Source: Dehalococcoidia bacterium (GTDB lineage Bacteria; Chloroflexota; Dehalococcoidia; Dehalococcoidales; JAUWYK01). Taken from it: a stretch of DNA of 10,800 nt. Positions within the stretch are counted from its first letter, which is position 1, and each line of letters opens with the position of its first letter. The DNA is taken from assembly GCA_030615865.1 (NCBI GenBank), contig JAUWYK010000067.1, forward strand, positions 1 through 10,800. The letters run 5' to 3'. Under the pieces are notes generated by a model, which did no database searches, was not told where the DNA came from, and was given only the letters and a program-made list of their open reading frames with translations. The translations under genes and the position numbers were made by a program. This document shows, in pieces, positions 1-6,107 of the stretch.

Positions 1-1
1 G

Positions 2-133
2 GCTCCAGATGTGCCCCTGGAGACCATATTCAGGGGAATATTCCCCTTCCTTGGGGCAATAATAGTTTGTGCCGCTATCTTAATCGCTTTCCCTCAAATC
101 GCGCTATTCTTGCCAAGTTTTATGGTATGGTAA
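2..133 (+). CDS. TRAP transporter large permease (DctM-like), C-terminal tail, partial
   Basis: The left edge cuts into this gene, and only the last 43 codons before TAA (131-133) are visible. The peptide starts APDVPLETIFRGIFPF, continues as one hydrophobic membrane segment with an ILIAFPQIALFLP stretch, and ends in MVW. This matches the known end of TRAP large permeases: a short polar 'PxVxLxxIxRG' linker, then the final transmembrane helix with a conserved FPQ/LP turn. The family imports carboxylates such as C4-dicarboxylates using a Na+ or H+ gradient and a periplasmic binding protein. The dehydrogenase downstream fits hydroxyacid or dicarboxylate uptake, but the substrate cannot be read from this fragment. 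The family call rests on the tail alone; another membrane transporter is less likely. Confidence 0.72.
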   Translation, partial: APDVPLETIFRGIFPFLGAIIVCAAILIAFPQIALFLPSFMVW

Positions 134-163
134 CACAGAGAAAAGGGAGGCGAACTGAAAGTA

Positions 164-337
164 ATGACCGTTGTCGAGATGGTAGCCAGAAACGCCCGAA
201 TGTATCCTGAGGAAGTTCCCCTGGAAACTATCTTCAAGGGCATATTCCCCTTCCTGGCAGCACTAATAGTAGCGGTAGCAATACTCATCGCTTTTCCTCA
301 AAACGCAACCTTCTTGCTCAGTTTTGCTCGGTATTGA
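164..337 (+). CDS. Small single-span membrane ORF, duplicate of the TRAP permease tail
   Basis: This 57-codon ORF starts at ATG 164 behind a purine-rich AAAGGGAGG (142-150), which is a little far for a Shine-Dalgarno site. About 20 lead residues precede a segment beginning at PEEVPLETIFKGIFPF. By my alignment that segment is identical at about 29 of 43 positions to the tail of the preceding permease, including VPLETIF, GIFPFL and AILIAFPQ. It is therefore a partial tandem duplication holding one predicted transmembrane helix and no other part of the transporter. It may be a relic of an adjacent permease copy, a recombination scar, or a translated mini-protein. The protein-level match with many silent differences argues that the duplication is not recent and that the reading frame has been kept. 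Confidence 0.5.
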   Translation: MTVVEMVARNARMYPEEVPLETIFKGIFPFLAALIVAVAILIAFPQNATFLLSFARY

Positions 338-435
338 GCTTGGTTAAATAGTCATAACTACTCGGTAGAGGGGCAGGCAAATGTGATAGTTCCCCTATTT
401 GTGAGGAATTTTAGGTAGAGGAGGTAAGCTTGAAG

Positions 436-522
436 GTGAAAACATTCGAGAAGAATTTCTGTCACGGGGGGCTCATGGTACTTAAAAGGGGTCGGGGATT
501 CACTGTTGAACAGTCTGGCTAA
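436..522 (+). CDS. Possible 28-residue small ORF with strong Shine-Dalgarno
   Basis: A strong AGGAGGT (419-425) lies 10 nt before GTG 436, and a TTG in the same frame lies at 430. The ORF runs MKTFEKNFCHGGLMVLKRGR and about eight more residues to TAA (520-522). It is basic, with one Cys and no membrane segment, and I recognise no family. It sits in the gap between the TRAP tail duplicate and the hydroxyacid dehydrogenase, so it could be a leader peptide or a chance ORF. The ribosome-binding site is the only positive evidence, because no other start codon in the area uses it. Confidence 0.28.
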   Translation: MKTFEKNFCHGGLMVLKRGRGFTVEQSG

Positions 523-618
523 ATGTTAAGTAGGTAAAAGAAACCTCAGATTCTTTCCAGCATTTCATTTATGCCTGAGACCAACTCCTGCTGCGGATGT
601 CGGAGGAGGACTGAGCTA

Positions 619-1569
619 ATGAAAATTGCTATTATTGGTGCTGCCGGCTGTGTAGGTTCATGTGCCGTTTTTAATATCGCTGTCCATGGTCTAGCGGACG
701 AAATAGTGATGATTGGCGGTAGCCGGCAAAACGTGCTGAAACAGCATACTATGGATCTTGGTACGGCTGTGGCGGCACAAGACATACTTGTTCGTGTTGG
801 TAGCTATGATGACATTCCCGGCTCAGATATAGTAATTGTGTCCGCAAGTGTTCCTCAGGCGGTAATCACTTCTCGCTTGGAATTGCTTCCTGCTAATCTA
901 ATTATTATTCAGGACATCGGGAGGAAGCTAGCACAACGTTGTCCTGATGCCGTGGTAATAACTGTCACCAATCCGGTGGATCCCCTTAACTACGCTATGT
1001 ACCTCCTCAGCTCTAACCGAGACCGGAGAAAGTTCATTGGCTATTCAGTGAACGATAGCTTTCGCTTCCGGATGATAGCTGCCGAGGCTCTTAAGGTAAA
1101 AACCAGTCTTGTAGATGGTACAGCCATCGGTGAGCATGGCAGTAGCCAGGTCTTGCTCTTTAGTTCCCTGCGGGTTGACGGGAAACCGGTTGCAGTAAGT
1201 GAGGAATTCAAACAGAGAGTAAGAAGCCAAGTACCTAACATTTTAAAGAGTTATGAGGAACTCAAGTCCGGGCGTACCGCAGGCTGGACTTCGGCAGTGG
1301 GATTGGCAGCCATTTGTCGTGCTATTGCTCAGAATACTCTAGAGGTGACCCCCTGTTCTGTAGTATTGGATGGTGAATACGGCTATTACGGGCTGAGCAT
1401 GACAGTTCCGGCGATCATAGGTAAGGATGGCATCCAAAACATCCAAGAACCAGAACTAGCTCCAGATGAGCAGGAAGGGCTGAAAAATACGGTCAACATC
1501 CTGAGTCCTTATATGCGTTTTGTGGAAGAAAAGCTGGGTATAAGAGTAGACGACGCTATGAAATATTAA
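619..1569 (+). CDS. Malate/lactate-type 2-hydroxyacid dehydrogenase
   Basis: This cytoplasmic NAD(P)-dependent enzyme of the LDH/MDH superfamily interconverts a 2-hydroxyacid and its 2-oxoacid. ATG 619 is chosen because GGAGGAGGA (602-610) lies 8 nt upstream and the nucleotide-binding strand then starts at residue 2; an in-frame ATG at 571 would add 16 unlikely residues. The 316 residues are normal for the family. Visible motifs are GAAGCVG (7-13), VTNPVD, the NDSFRFR segment holding the Asp/Arg pair of the active site, GEHGSS with the catalytic His, and a C-terminal VPAIIGKDGI. Two points are odd. The acidic residue that usually ends strand 2 and binds NAD ribose is replaced by Gly33, followed by GSR, as in NADP enzymes. 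The substrate loop reads VPQAVITSR, with Gln where malate enzymes carry Arg. It is transcribed with the ene-reductase 13 nt downstream. Confidence 0.88.
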   Translation: MKIAIIGAAGCVGSCAVFNIAVHGLADEIVMIGGSRQNVLKQHTMDLGTAVAAQDILVRVGSYDDIPGSDIVIVSASVPQAVITSRLELLPANLIIIQDIGRKLAQRCPDAVVITVTNPVDPLNYAMYLLSSNRDRRKFIGYSVNDSFRFRMIAAEALKVKTSLVDGTAIGEHGSSQVLLFSSLRVDGKPVAVSEEFKQRVRSQVPNILKSYEELKSGRTAGWTSAVGLAAICRAIAQNTLEVTPCSVVLDGEYGYYGLSMTVPAIIGKDGIQNIQEPELAPDEQEGLKNTVNILSPYMRFVEEKLGIRVDDAMKY

Positions 1570-1582
1570 GGAGTAAACGGCG

Positions 1583-3658
1583 TTGAGTAACACCCGTTTC
1601 AAAAAACTGTTAGAACCTGGCTACATAGGCAAAGTAAGGATTAAGAATCGTATTATTAAAACCGCCCAGGGTTCTTCTACCATTGAGCCTGATACTGGTT
1701 TCGTCGGCGAACGGGCTAAAGCTTACTATGAGGCGTTAGCCAAGGGCGGAATAGGCTTACTTATAGTAGAGTCTTGCGGCGTAGAATATCCATTGGGTGT
1801 CCATCATCCTCCAGTTCAATTTCGCCTTCACGATGATAATCTCATCCCAAGCTTCAGTGAATTAGCCCAGGCTGTCCATAAGCATAATTGTCCTATCTTT
1901 CTCCAGCTTATTCATGCCGGTCCCTGGAATCCCACTGGATTACTAGTACGTCCTGATGCCCGATGTTCTTCTCCATTAAAGAAAGAGGAATTACCTGGTC
2001 CTGATTTTGTTGGGACAAAAGGGATGAGCCTCGCTGAAGTGGAAGAAGTCATAGAAATGTTTATTAAAGCCGCTGAACGAGCCTATAAGGCTGGCTTTGA
2101 TGGCGTGGAGGTCAATGCTGGAACCTGCACCTTACCAAATAGCTTCTTATCTCGCGTCTTTAATAAGCGTGAGGATAAGTATGGAATTGCCAGCTTAGAG
2201 AATAGAGTTCGGTTTGTGACCGATATAGTTAGTGGGATAAAAAAACGTCTTGCTCCAGATTTTGCAGTAACTGTACTTATCAATATAGTTGAATATGGTC
2301 ACGAAAGAGCTACCAAAATTGAGGAGGGCGTCCAGTTTGCCAAGTTAATTCAGGATGCCGGCGCAGAGGCAATTCAGGTAAGAGCTCATTATTATGGTCA
2401 TCGGGGAGGCTTACTGCATCCGGATAGATTTTATTATCCGGAACTCCGTAAGCCACTCCTTGAAGGCTTGGATTGGAGCAACAAGGGTAAGGGCGTAATA
2501 ATACCGCTAGCTGTAGCCGTCAAGAAGGCGGTGTCTGTGCCGGTTATTGCCGCCGGTCGATTGGATCCAATCCTTGGAGAACGCCTGCTCAGGGAAGGAA
2601 AGCTGGACTTCGTGGGTATGACCAGACGCCTTCTGGGGGATCCGGAACTACCCCGCAAGGTCACTGAAGGCAGATGTGAAGATATCCGGCCATGTCTTGG
2701 CTGCCTCTACTGTATGGATGCCCGATTACAGAATAAACCGGTTATGTGCCGAGTAAATGCTCAATTAAACCGCGAAACAGAATTAACCTATCAGCCCGCC
2801 CAAAAGAAAAAGAAGGTATTGGTAGTTGGAGCCGGTCCATCAGGTATGGAAGCCGCCAGGGTAGCTGCACTGAGGGGACATAAGGTCTTCCTCTATGATA
2901 AAGAGCCCCGACTTGGCGGACTTTTGCCCTTAGCCGCTTTATTCAAAGACCTGGAAGTGAACGATATAATGGATTTAGTTCAGTATTTTAAGACTCAATT
3001 TAACAAGCTGGGTGTAAATGTAAAGCTGGGGCAGGAGGTAAATGACTTGGTAGTTGAACAGCTTAAGCCAGATGTAATCATTATTGCTGGCGGAGGCAAA
3101 CATACTACTCCCGACATCCCAGGTATCCAGGGGTCTAAGGTGCTAACCAGCGCCGCCCTCCATCAAAAACTAAAATTTTTCCTAAAATTCCTCAACCCTC
3201 AGGTGCTGGAAAAGCTTACCAAATTCTACATGCCGATTGGCAAACGGGTGGTCATCATCGGCAGCAGAATCCATGGCTGTGAAGTAGCCGAATTTCTGGT
3301 TAAGCGGGGCAGGCAGGTAACCATTGTTGATAGCGTTGAGGCACTGGGGGAAGGCATGACCGGAGACGATAAGTTCCAACTCTTTCCCTGGTTTGATAAG
3401 AAAGGGGTCAAGAGATACCTGGGAGTTAAATATAACGAAATAACCAGTAAAGGCCTATCCATTACTACCAAAGAGGGACAGAAGTTGATCATTGAAGCTG
3501 ATACTATAATTACTGCTTTACCCTTACAGCACAATACTGACTTGATAGAAAGTCTGGAGGGAAAGGTGTCTGAAATCTACTTCATTGGAGATTGCAAAGA
3601 GCCTAAGCTGATAGCCGATGCTATCGCCGATGGGGCGCTCGTAGCTAATTCGATTTAA
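1583..3658 (+). CDS. Old Yellow Enzyme-type FMN/Fe-S/FAD oxidoreductase (2,4-dienoyl-CoA reductase-like)
   Basis: The 691 residues match the three-part layout of 2,4-dienoyl-CoA reductase, BaiCD/BaiH and trimethylamine dehydrogenase. A TIM barrel binding FMN covers about 1-365, with KNRIIKTA near the start and VPVIAAGRL near the end of the barrel. A [4Fe-4S] cluster follows with Cys371, Cys374, Cys377 and Cys389. An FAD/NAD(P) module covers about 410-691, with GAGPSG at 416-421, a second dinucleotide fold around 554-584, and the FAD motif IGDC near 669. Known members pass hydride from NAD(P)H through FAD and Fe-S to FMN to reduce an enoyl C=C bond. Translation starts at TTG 1583, set by AAGGAG (1568-1573). 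The usual barrel motif HGAHGYL reads NAGTCTL here, so the proton-donor site differs from FadH and the substrate is uncertain. It forms an operon with the hydroxyacid dehydrogenase. Confidence 0.9.
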   Translation: MSNTRFKKLLEPGYIGKVRIKNRIIKTAQGSSTIEPDTGFVGERAKAYYEALAKGGIGLLIVESCGVEYPLGVHHPPVQFRLHDDNLIPSFSELAQAVHKHNCPIFLQLIHAGPWNPTGLLVRPDARCSSPLKKEELPGPDFVGTKGMSLAEVEEVIEMFIKAAERAYKAGFDGVEVNAGTCTLPNSFLSRVFNKREDKYGIASLENRVRFVTDIVSGIKKRLAPDFAVTVLINIVEYGHERATKIEEGVQFAKLIQDAGAEAIQVRAHYYGHRGGLLHPDRFYYPELRKPLLEGLDWSNKGKGVIIPLAVAVKKAVSVPVIAAGRLDPILGERLLREGKLDFVGMTRRLLGDPELPRKVTEGRCEDIRPCLGCLYCMDARLQNKPVMCRVNAQLNRETELTYQPAQKKKKVLVVGAGPSGMEAARVAALRGHKVFLYDKEPRLGGLLPLAALFKDLEVNDIMDLVQYFKTQFNKLGVNVKLGQEVNDLVVEQLKPDVIIIAGGGKHTTPDIPGIQGSKVLTSAALHQKLKFFLKFLNPQVLEKLTKFYMPIGKRVVIIGSRIHGCEVAEFLVKRGRQVTIVDSVEALGEGMTGDDKFQLFPWFDKKGVKRYLGVKYNEITSKGLSITTKEGQKLIIEADTIITALPLQHNTDLIESLEGKVSEIYFIGDCKEPKLIADAIADGALVANSI

Positions 3659-3682
3659 TCCAGAGCAGGATAGAGACCACAT

Positions 3683-3871
3683 TTAAAGTAACATTTCATC
3701 GAGTTGTTCAATGGGTACTTGGGAAACTCTCCTGCGTGTGAGCAGCAAGGTTGTCGTTTCTGGCATCCAGTCTATCCAATGCAGGCCTATCCGGCCAGTT
3801 CAACCAATGAAACGAAACATTTCGTCAAATTGTTGTGCTTGGTATTCCTTACCTAGTGACCACAATATATA
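3683..3871 (-). pseudogene. Possible decayed minus-strand coding remnant
   Basis: Read on the minus strand, this stretch is one frame of about 63 codons interrupted by a single TGA (complement of 3800-3802). The upstream part reads WSLGKEYQAQQFDEMFRFIG. The downstream part contains GLHWIDWMPETTTLLLTRRR and ends in EQLDEMLL before TAA. No start codon with a Shine-Dalgarno site is visible and I recognise no family. The protein-like composition and the in-frame repetition of a 'Q-F/L-DEM' motif suggest former coding sequence, but chance is a real alternative. Confidence 0.2.
3690..3834. repeat. Pair of 19-bp imperfect direct repeats, 126 bp apart
   Basis: AACATTTCATCGAGTTGTT at 3690-3708 recurs as AACATTTCGTCAAATTGTT at 3816-3834, with 16 of 19 bases identical. 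The offset of 126 bp is a multiple of three, so both copies fall in the same minus-strand frame and encode similar QFDEMF and QLDEML peptides. They may be remnants of a duplicated coding motif or binding sites for a protein. No third copy was seen nearby. Confidence 0.4.
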
Positions 3872-3914
3872 CTAGAATAGACTCGATTCCAATCATCACA
3901 AAACAGAAATTGCG

Positions 3915-4043
3915 ATGTCTGACGAAGCGCTCTTAGAAATAGTCTATCACGGTCGAGAGAAGCGAAACCTCAAATACAAACGGTCAATGAGCTGGGCCGC
4001 CCAGTGCCTTCGGGAGTTCATTCTGGCTTTTTGTTACATATGA
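3915..4043 (+). pseudogene. Possible AlbA_2-domain N-terminal remnant (42 codons)
   Basis: A frame from ATG 3915 to TGA 4041-4043 encodes a peptide starting MSDEALLEIVYHGREKRNLK and continuing with YKRSMSW. The acidic lead followed by 'R-N-L-x-Y/F-K-x-S' resembles the start of Schlafen-type AlbA_2 domain proteins (putative ATP- or nucleic-acid-binding regulators). Such proteins then run for well over 100 more residues. Here the resemblance stops after SW and the frame ends, which fits a truncated or frameshifted relic. No convincing Shine-Dalgarno site precedes the ATG. The family link is from memory of motif shape and is tentative. Confidence 0.25.
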
Positions 4044-4147
4044 CTCTGGCAGTCTTTGGATAGAGTACAGAGCCGTAATGCAAGCCTGTGCTATTTGCTA
4101 TCCCCCTATTTCCCAACAAGTTTGACTTTACCAAATGAATTGCCAAC

Positions 4148-4176
4148 TGGCATTTTTCTTGCTTATGTGATACAAT
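4148..4176 (+). promoter_or_regulatory. Candidate sigma70-type promoter for the FtsZ-like gene
   Basis: An extended -10 element TGATACAAT (4168-4176) lies 17 bp after a weak -35 candidate, TGGCAT (4148-4153). Initiation would fall near 4183, giving a very short leader that just includes AAGGAG (4184-4189), 11 nt before ATG 4201. The -10 is good and the -35 poor, so this is only a candidate. Confidence 0.3.
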
Positions 4177-4200
4177 TGTCAATAAGGAGCGGCGAAAAAA

Positions 4201-5382
4201 ATGAAATTAATGGTCATTGGCTTTGGGCAATGTGGGAGCAAGATTGCTGATGAATTTGCTCGACTAAACAGAAGAGCTCGGGTTCAGCGAAGGATTGAGA
4301 TAATTACTGATGCCTTTGCCGTAGACATCGATACTGCTGATTTAAAAGGTCTACATACCATAAAGCCTGATTATCAGCATAGAGTCCTCATTGAAAGCCA
4401 AAAGACAGATGGGCACGGTGTAGTCCGGATGAGTGAACTTGGCGCAGAAATAACTATGGAAAACAGCAACAGGATTATTGATGCTATAAGATCAGCCAGG
4501 CGATTCTTTGAAACTGATGCTTTTCTCCTAATTGCTGGTGCTGCTGGCGGTACCGGCTCTGGTGGAATTCCAATAATGGCACAGTCCATAAAGGATTGTT
4601 ATAAGGATAAACCAGTATATTCTCTGGTTATCCTCCCTTTCAAAGACGAGGAGGAGACGGAGGAACGAACTATCTATAATGCGGCAATATCTCTTAAGTC
4701 TATCTATTCAGTAGCAGATGCGGTATTTCTGGCTGATAACCAGAGGTATGTCACAAAAGACTCTGCTTTAAGGAACAACCTAACCAAAATTAATGAACTA
4801 ATTGTTGAGCCATTCTACGACCTGCTCTGCGCCGGTGAAGAAGAAAAGACCAAATATATTGGGGTGAGTATAGCTGATGCCGGGAATATAATACAGACCC
4901 TGGCAGGATGGACAGCAATTGGTTATGGTAAATTGCAACTACCACTACCACTTATCAAGTTACCCTTTGGGAGATCGCGTACTTTCAGGGACAAGACTGC
5001 TGAAACGCGTGTAGGAATTCAGGCGATGGAGGAGGCAATAGGCCAGCTATCAATTGAGTGCAACCCTGCGGATGCAGGGAGCGCCTTATACCTTATCTTA
5101 GCGCCAGCTACGGAAATAAAAATAGACTTGTTCAAAGAGCTAGGAGGTTATCTAAAGGATATAGCTCGAGAAGCTGTGATAAGGAGTTGTGATTATCCTA
5201 GGGGAAAAGGCGTAATGAATGTGACTGTAATTCTGTCTGAGCTTAGCTCTGTGGAAAAGATAAAGGCGTACTACAACATAGTAGGCAGCCTTATGCGAAA
5301 GATCAAAATGAGGCAAGCAGAGGCTGAGAACAAAGTAAGAGCAATGGAAGCGGCGTCAAGAAAAATACCCTCGCTATTATGA
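4201..5382 (+). CDS. FtsZ/tubulin-superfamily GTPase-like protein, divergent
   Basis: This 393-residue protein has the tubulin/FtsZ signature GAAGGTGSGG at 113-122, the glycine-rich loop that holds GTP phosphates, and a first nucleotide-binding loop GFGQCG at 7-12. The order of a Rossmann-like first half and an alpha/beta second half, with a C-terminal helix rich in Lys, Arg and Glu (about 351-390), fits the family. Canonical FtsZ forms the division ring. This one is too divergent to be called the cell-division FtsZ and recalls CetZ-like or 'FtsZ-like' side families. The T7 loop, NxDxxD in FtsZ, appears here as GVSIAD (221-226), keeping only the last Asp, so GTP hydrolysis across a polymer interface may be altered. 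The start follows AAGGAG (4184-4189). It is monocistronic, with long gaps on both sides and no division genes nearby. The superfamily is well supported; the cellular role is unknown. Confidence 0.85.
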   Translation: MKLMVIGFGQCGSKIADEFARLNRRARVQRRIEIITDAFAVDIDTADLKGLHTIKPDYQHRVLIESQKTDGHGVVRMSELGAEITMENSNRIIDAIRSARRFFETDAFLLIAGAAGGTGSGGIPIMAQSIKDCYKDKPVYSLVILPFKDEEETEERTIYNAAISLKSIYSVADAVFLADNQRYVTKDSALRNNLTKINELIVEPFYDLLCAGEEEKTKYIGVSIADAGNIIQTLAGWTAIGYGKLQLPLPLIKLPFGRSRTFRDKTAETRVGIQAMEEAIGQLSIECNPADAGSALYLILAPATEIKIDLFKELGGYLKDIAREAVIRSCDYPRGKGVMNVTVILSELSSVEKIKAYYNIVGSLMRKIKMRQAEAENKVRAMEAASRKIPSLL

Positions 5383-5658
5383 CTAATTAATCCGCGCTTA
5401 TTTCCAAAGGAATATCAGCTGCTTGGCCATAACTTCAGTCAATACTCAGGGAAGTACACGATAGTAGGATCAGAGCGCTTCCGAGGGTAAGATTTAATAA
5501 ATGAAATCCACTTTTCTGTGAGCTCCAGTCCCTATTGGTACCACTTAGTAAATCCGTGCGCTCTAATCGCAATCTTCGATTCCACCTCATAATAAAAGAA
5601 CACGACTCTACAAGAGGTTCCAGTCCCAAGGGTTCACTCCGCTACTTTCTGGGCTGAA

Positions 5659-5678
5659 AATAACAACCCTTTGTTATT
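5659..5678. promoter_or_regulatory. 8-bp inverted repeat upstream of promoter (operator candidate)
   Basis: AATAACAA (5659-5666) and TTGTTATT (5671-5678) are perfect complements around the spacer CCCT. The stem is all A/T except for one G-C pair and has no T-run behind it, so it is a poor terminator. It touches the -35 element that starts at 5677, which is a natural place for a regulator to bind. Confidence 0.4.
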
Positions 5679-5705
5679 GCCAAATCGAAGTGTTTGTAGT
5701 AATAT
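5677..5705 (+). promoter_or_regulatory. Sigma70-like promoter of the barrel protein / acyl-CoA dehydrogenase operon
   Basis: TTGCCA (5677-5682) and TAATAT (5700-5705) are separated by exactly 17 bp. The -35 matches consensus at 5 of 6 positions and the -10 at 4 of 6. Initiation near 5712 would leave about 50 nt of leader before the first gene. Confidence 0.5.
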
Positions 5706-5715
5706 CTGGGTTGGT

Positions 5716-5728
5716 TAGGTATGACCTA
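5716..5728. promoter_or_regulatory. TAGGT-ATG-ACCTA inverted repeat at the predicted transcription start
   Basis: TAGGT (5716-5720) and ACCTA (5724-5728) form a perfect 5-bp dyad around three bases. It lies just downstream of the predicted start site, a typical repressor operator position. The dyad is short, so chance cannot be excluded. Confidence 0.3.
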
Positions 5729-5761
5729 GCGAAAGTAAAATCTTAAGAAAGGATGGCAAAA

Positions 5762-6070
5762 ATGGCAAAGGAAATCATTCTTTACAATCTGGCAGATAAT
5801 GTGACTGATGAACAGTACAAGGATTTCGTTACTAAGGAGAAAGGCCCTATACTGGCGAGCCTGCCGTCGGTCAAGAAGTACGAACTGGTCAGGATAACGG
5901 GAGCGGTGACGGGAGAGATTCCTTATAACTATGTAGGAATCGTGCATGTGAATAGCCTGGATGAATTCTCCCAGAAAGGTAAAACGACGCAGAAATTCCA
6001 GGACTTAATGGCGAAATTGATGCCGATGCTGAAAAACGTTCATATCCTGTATGGGGAAGAGATCTATTAA
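5762..6070 (+). CDS. Small dimeric alpha/beta-barrel (EthD/REDY-like) protein
   Basis: The protein is 102 residues and starts MAKEIILYNLADNVTDEQYK. ATG 5762 is preferred over the in-frame ATG 5753 because AAAGGA (5748-5753) sits 8 nt before it but directly against the other. The pattern is a first beta strand (EIILYNL), a helix with 'DEQYKDFV', the segment LPSVKKYELVRITG, then YNYVGIVHV and a C-terminal amphipathic helix with 'LMAKLMPML'. This resembles ferredoxin-like small barrels of the EthD, REDY/HapK and ABM type, which bind or modify small molecules or act as accessory proteins. No catalytic residue is evident. The acyl-CoA dehydrogenase starts 37 nt downstream and the two share one promoter, so a shared pathway or accessory role is likely. 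The fold assignment is by pattern only. Confidence 0.68.
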   Translation: MAKEIILYNLADNVTDEQYKDFVTKEKGPILASLPSVKKYELVRITGAVTGEIPYNYVGIVHVNSLDEFSQKGKTTQKFQDLMAKLMPMLKNVHILYGEEIY

Positions 6071-6107
6071 TCTGAAATTAACCGAAAAAACGTCAAAGGA
6101 GGGATAA

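Larger units (their letters stand above)
3659..4200. other. 542-nt gap with gene remnants and promoter region, no intact gene
   Basis: No full-length gene with a ribosome-binding site is visible on either strand. The left half holds a minus-strand reading frame broken by one stop and a pair of 19-bp imperfect direct repeats. The centre holds a short plus-strand frame that may be the start of a decayed AlbA_2-like gene. The right end holds a candidate promoter and the Shine-Dalgarno site of the FtsZ-like gene. The plus-strand frame open from 4056 to 4250 overlaps the real start of that gene and has no ribosome-binding site, so it is not called. No clear intrinsic terminator follows the ene-reductase. 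Confidence 0.6.
5383..5761. other. 379-nt intergenic stretch, regulatory at its right end
   Basis: The first 270 nt hold no gene I can support. The minus-strand frame at 5435-5629 would start at a TTG without a Shine-Dalgarno site and has no recognisable domain. A 9-bp repeat, TCCAGTCCC, occurs at 5524-5532 and 5619-5627. A few T-loop-like strings such as TTCGATTCC do not fold into a tRNA. The right part carries the promoter and inverted repeats listed separately. Confidence 0.55.

Noticed and set aside
369..396. AGGGG...CCCCT dyad upstream of the small ORF
   Set aside because: Only a 5-bp stem with a loop of about 18 nt and no T-run; likely chance.
571..618. Extended N-terminus of the hydroxyacid dehydrogenase from ATG 571
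   Set aside because: No Shine-Dalgarno site precedes it, the added residues are Cys- and Arg-rich and unlike the family, and a strong site precedes ATG 619.
4056..4250. Plus-strand 64-codon frame overlapping the FtsZ-like start
   Set aside because: It has no ribosome-binding site, overlaps the well-supported gene in another frame and has no recognisable domain.
5435..5629. Minus-strand 64-codon frame in the intergenic region
   Set aside because: It starts at a TTG without Shine-Dalgarno support and its composition is not typical of a conserved protein.
5505..5645. tRNA-like strings (TTCGATTCC, GGTTCACTCC)
   Set aside because: Flanking bases do not form a T-arm stem and no acceptor or anticodon arm can be drawn.
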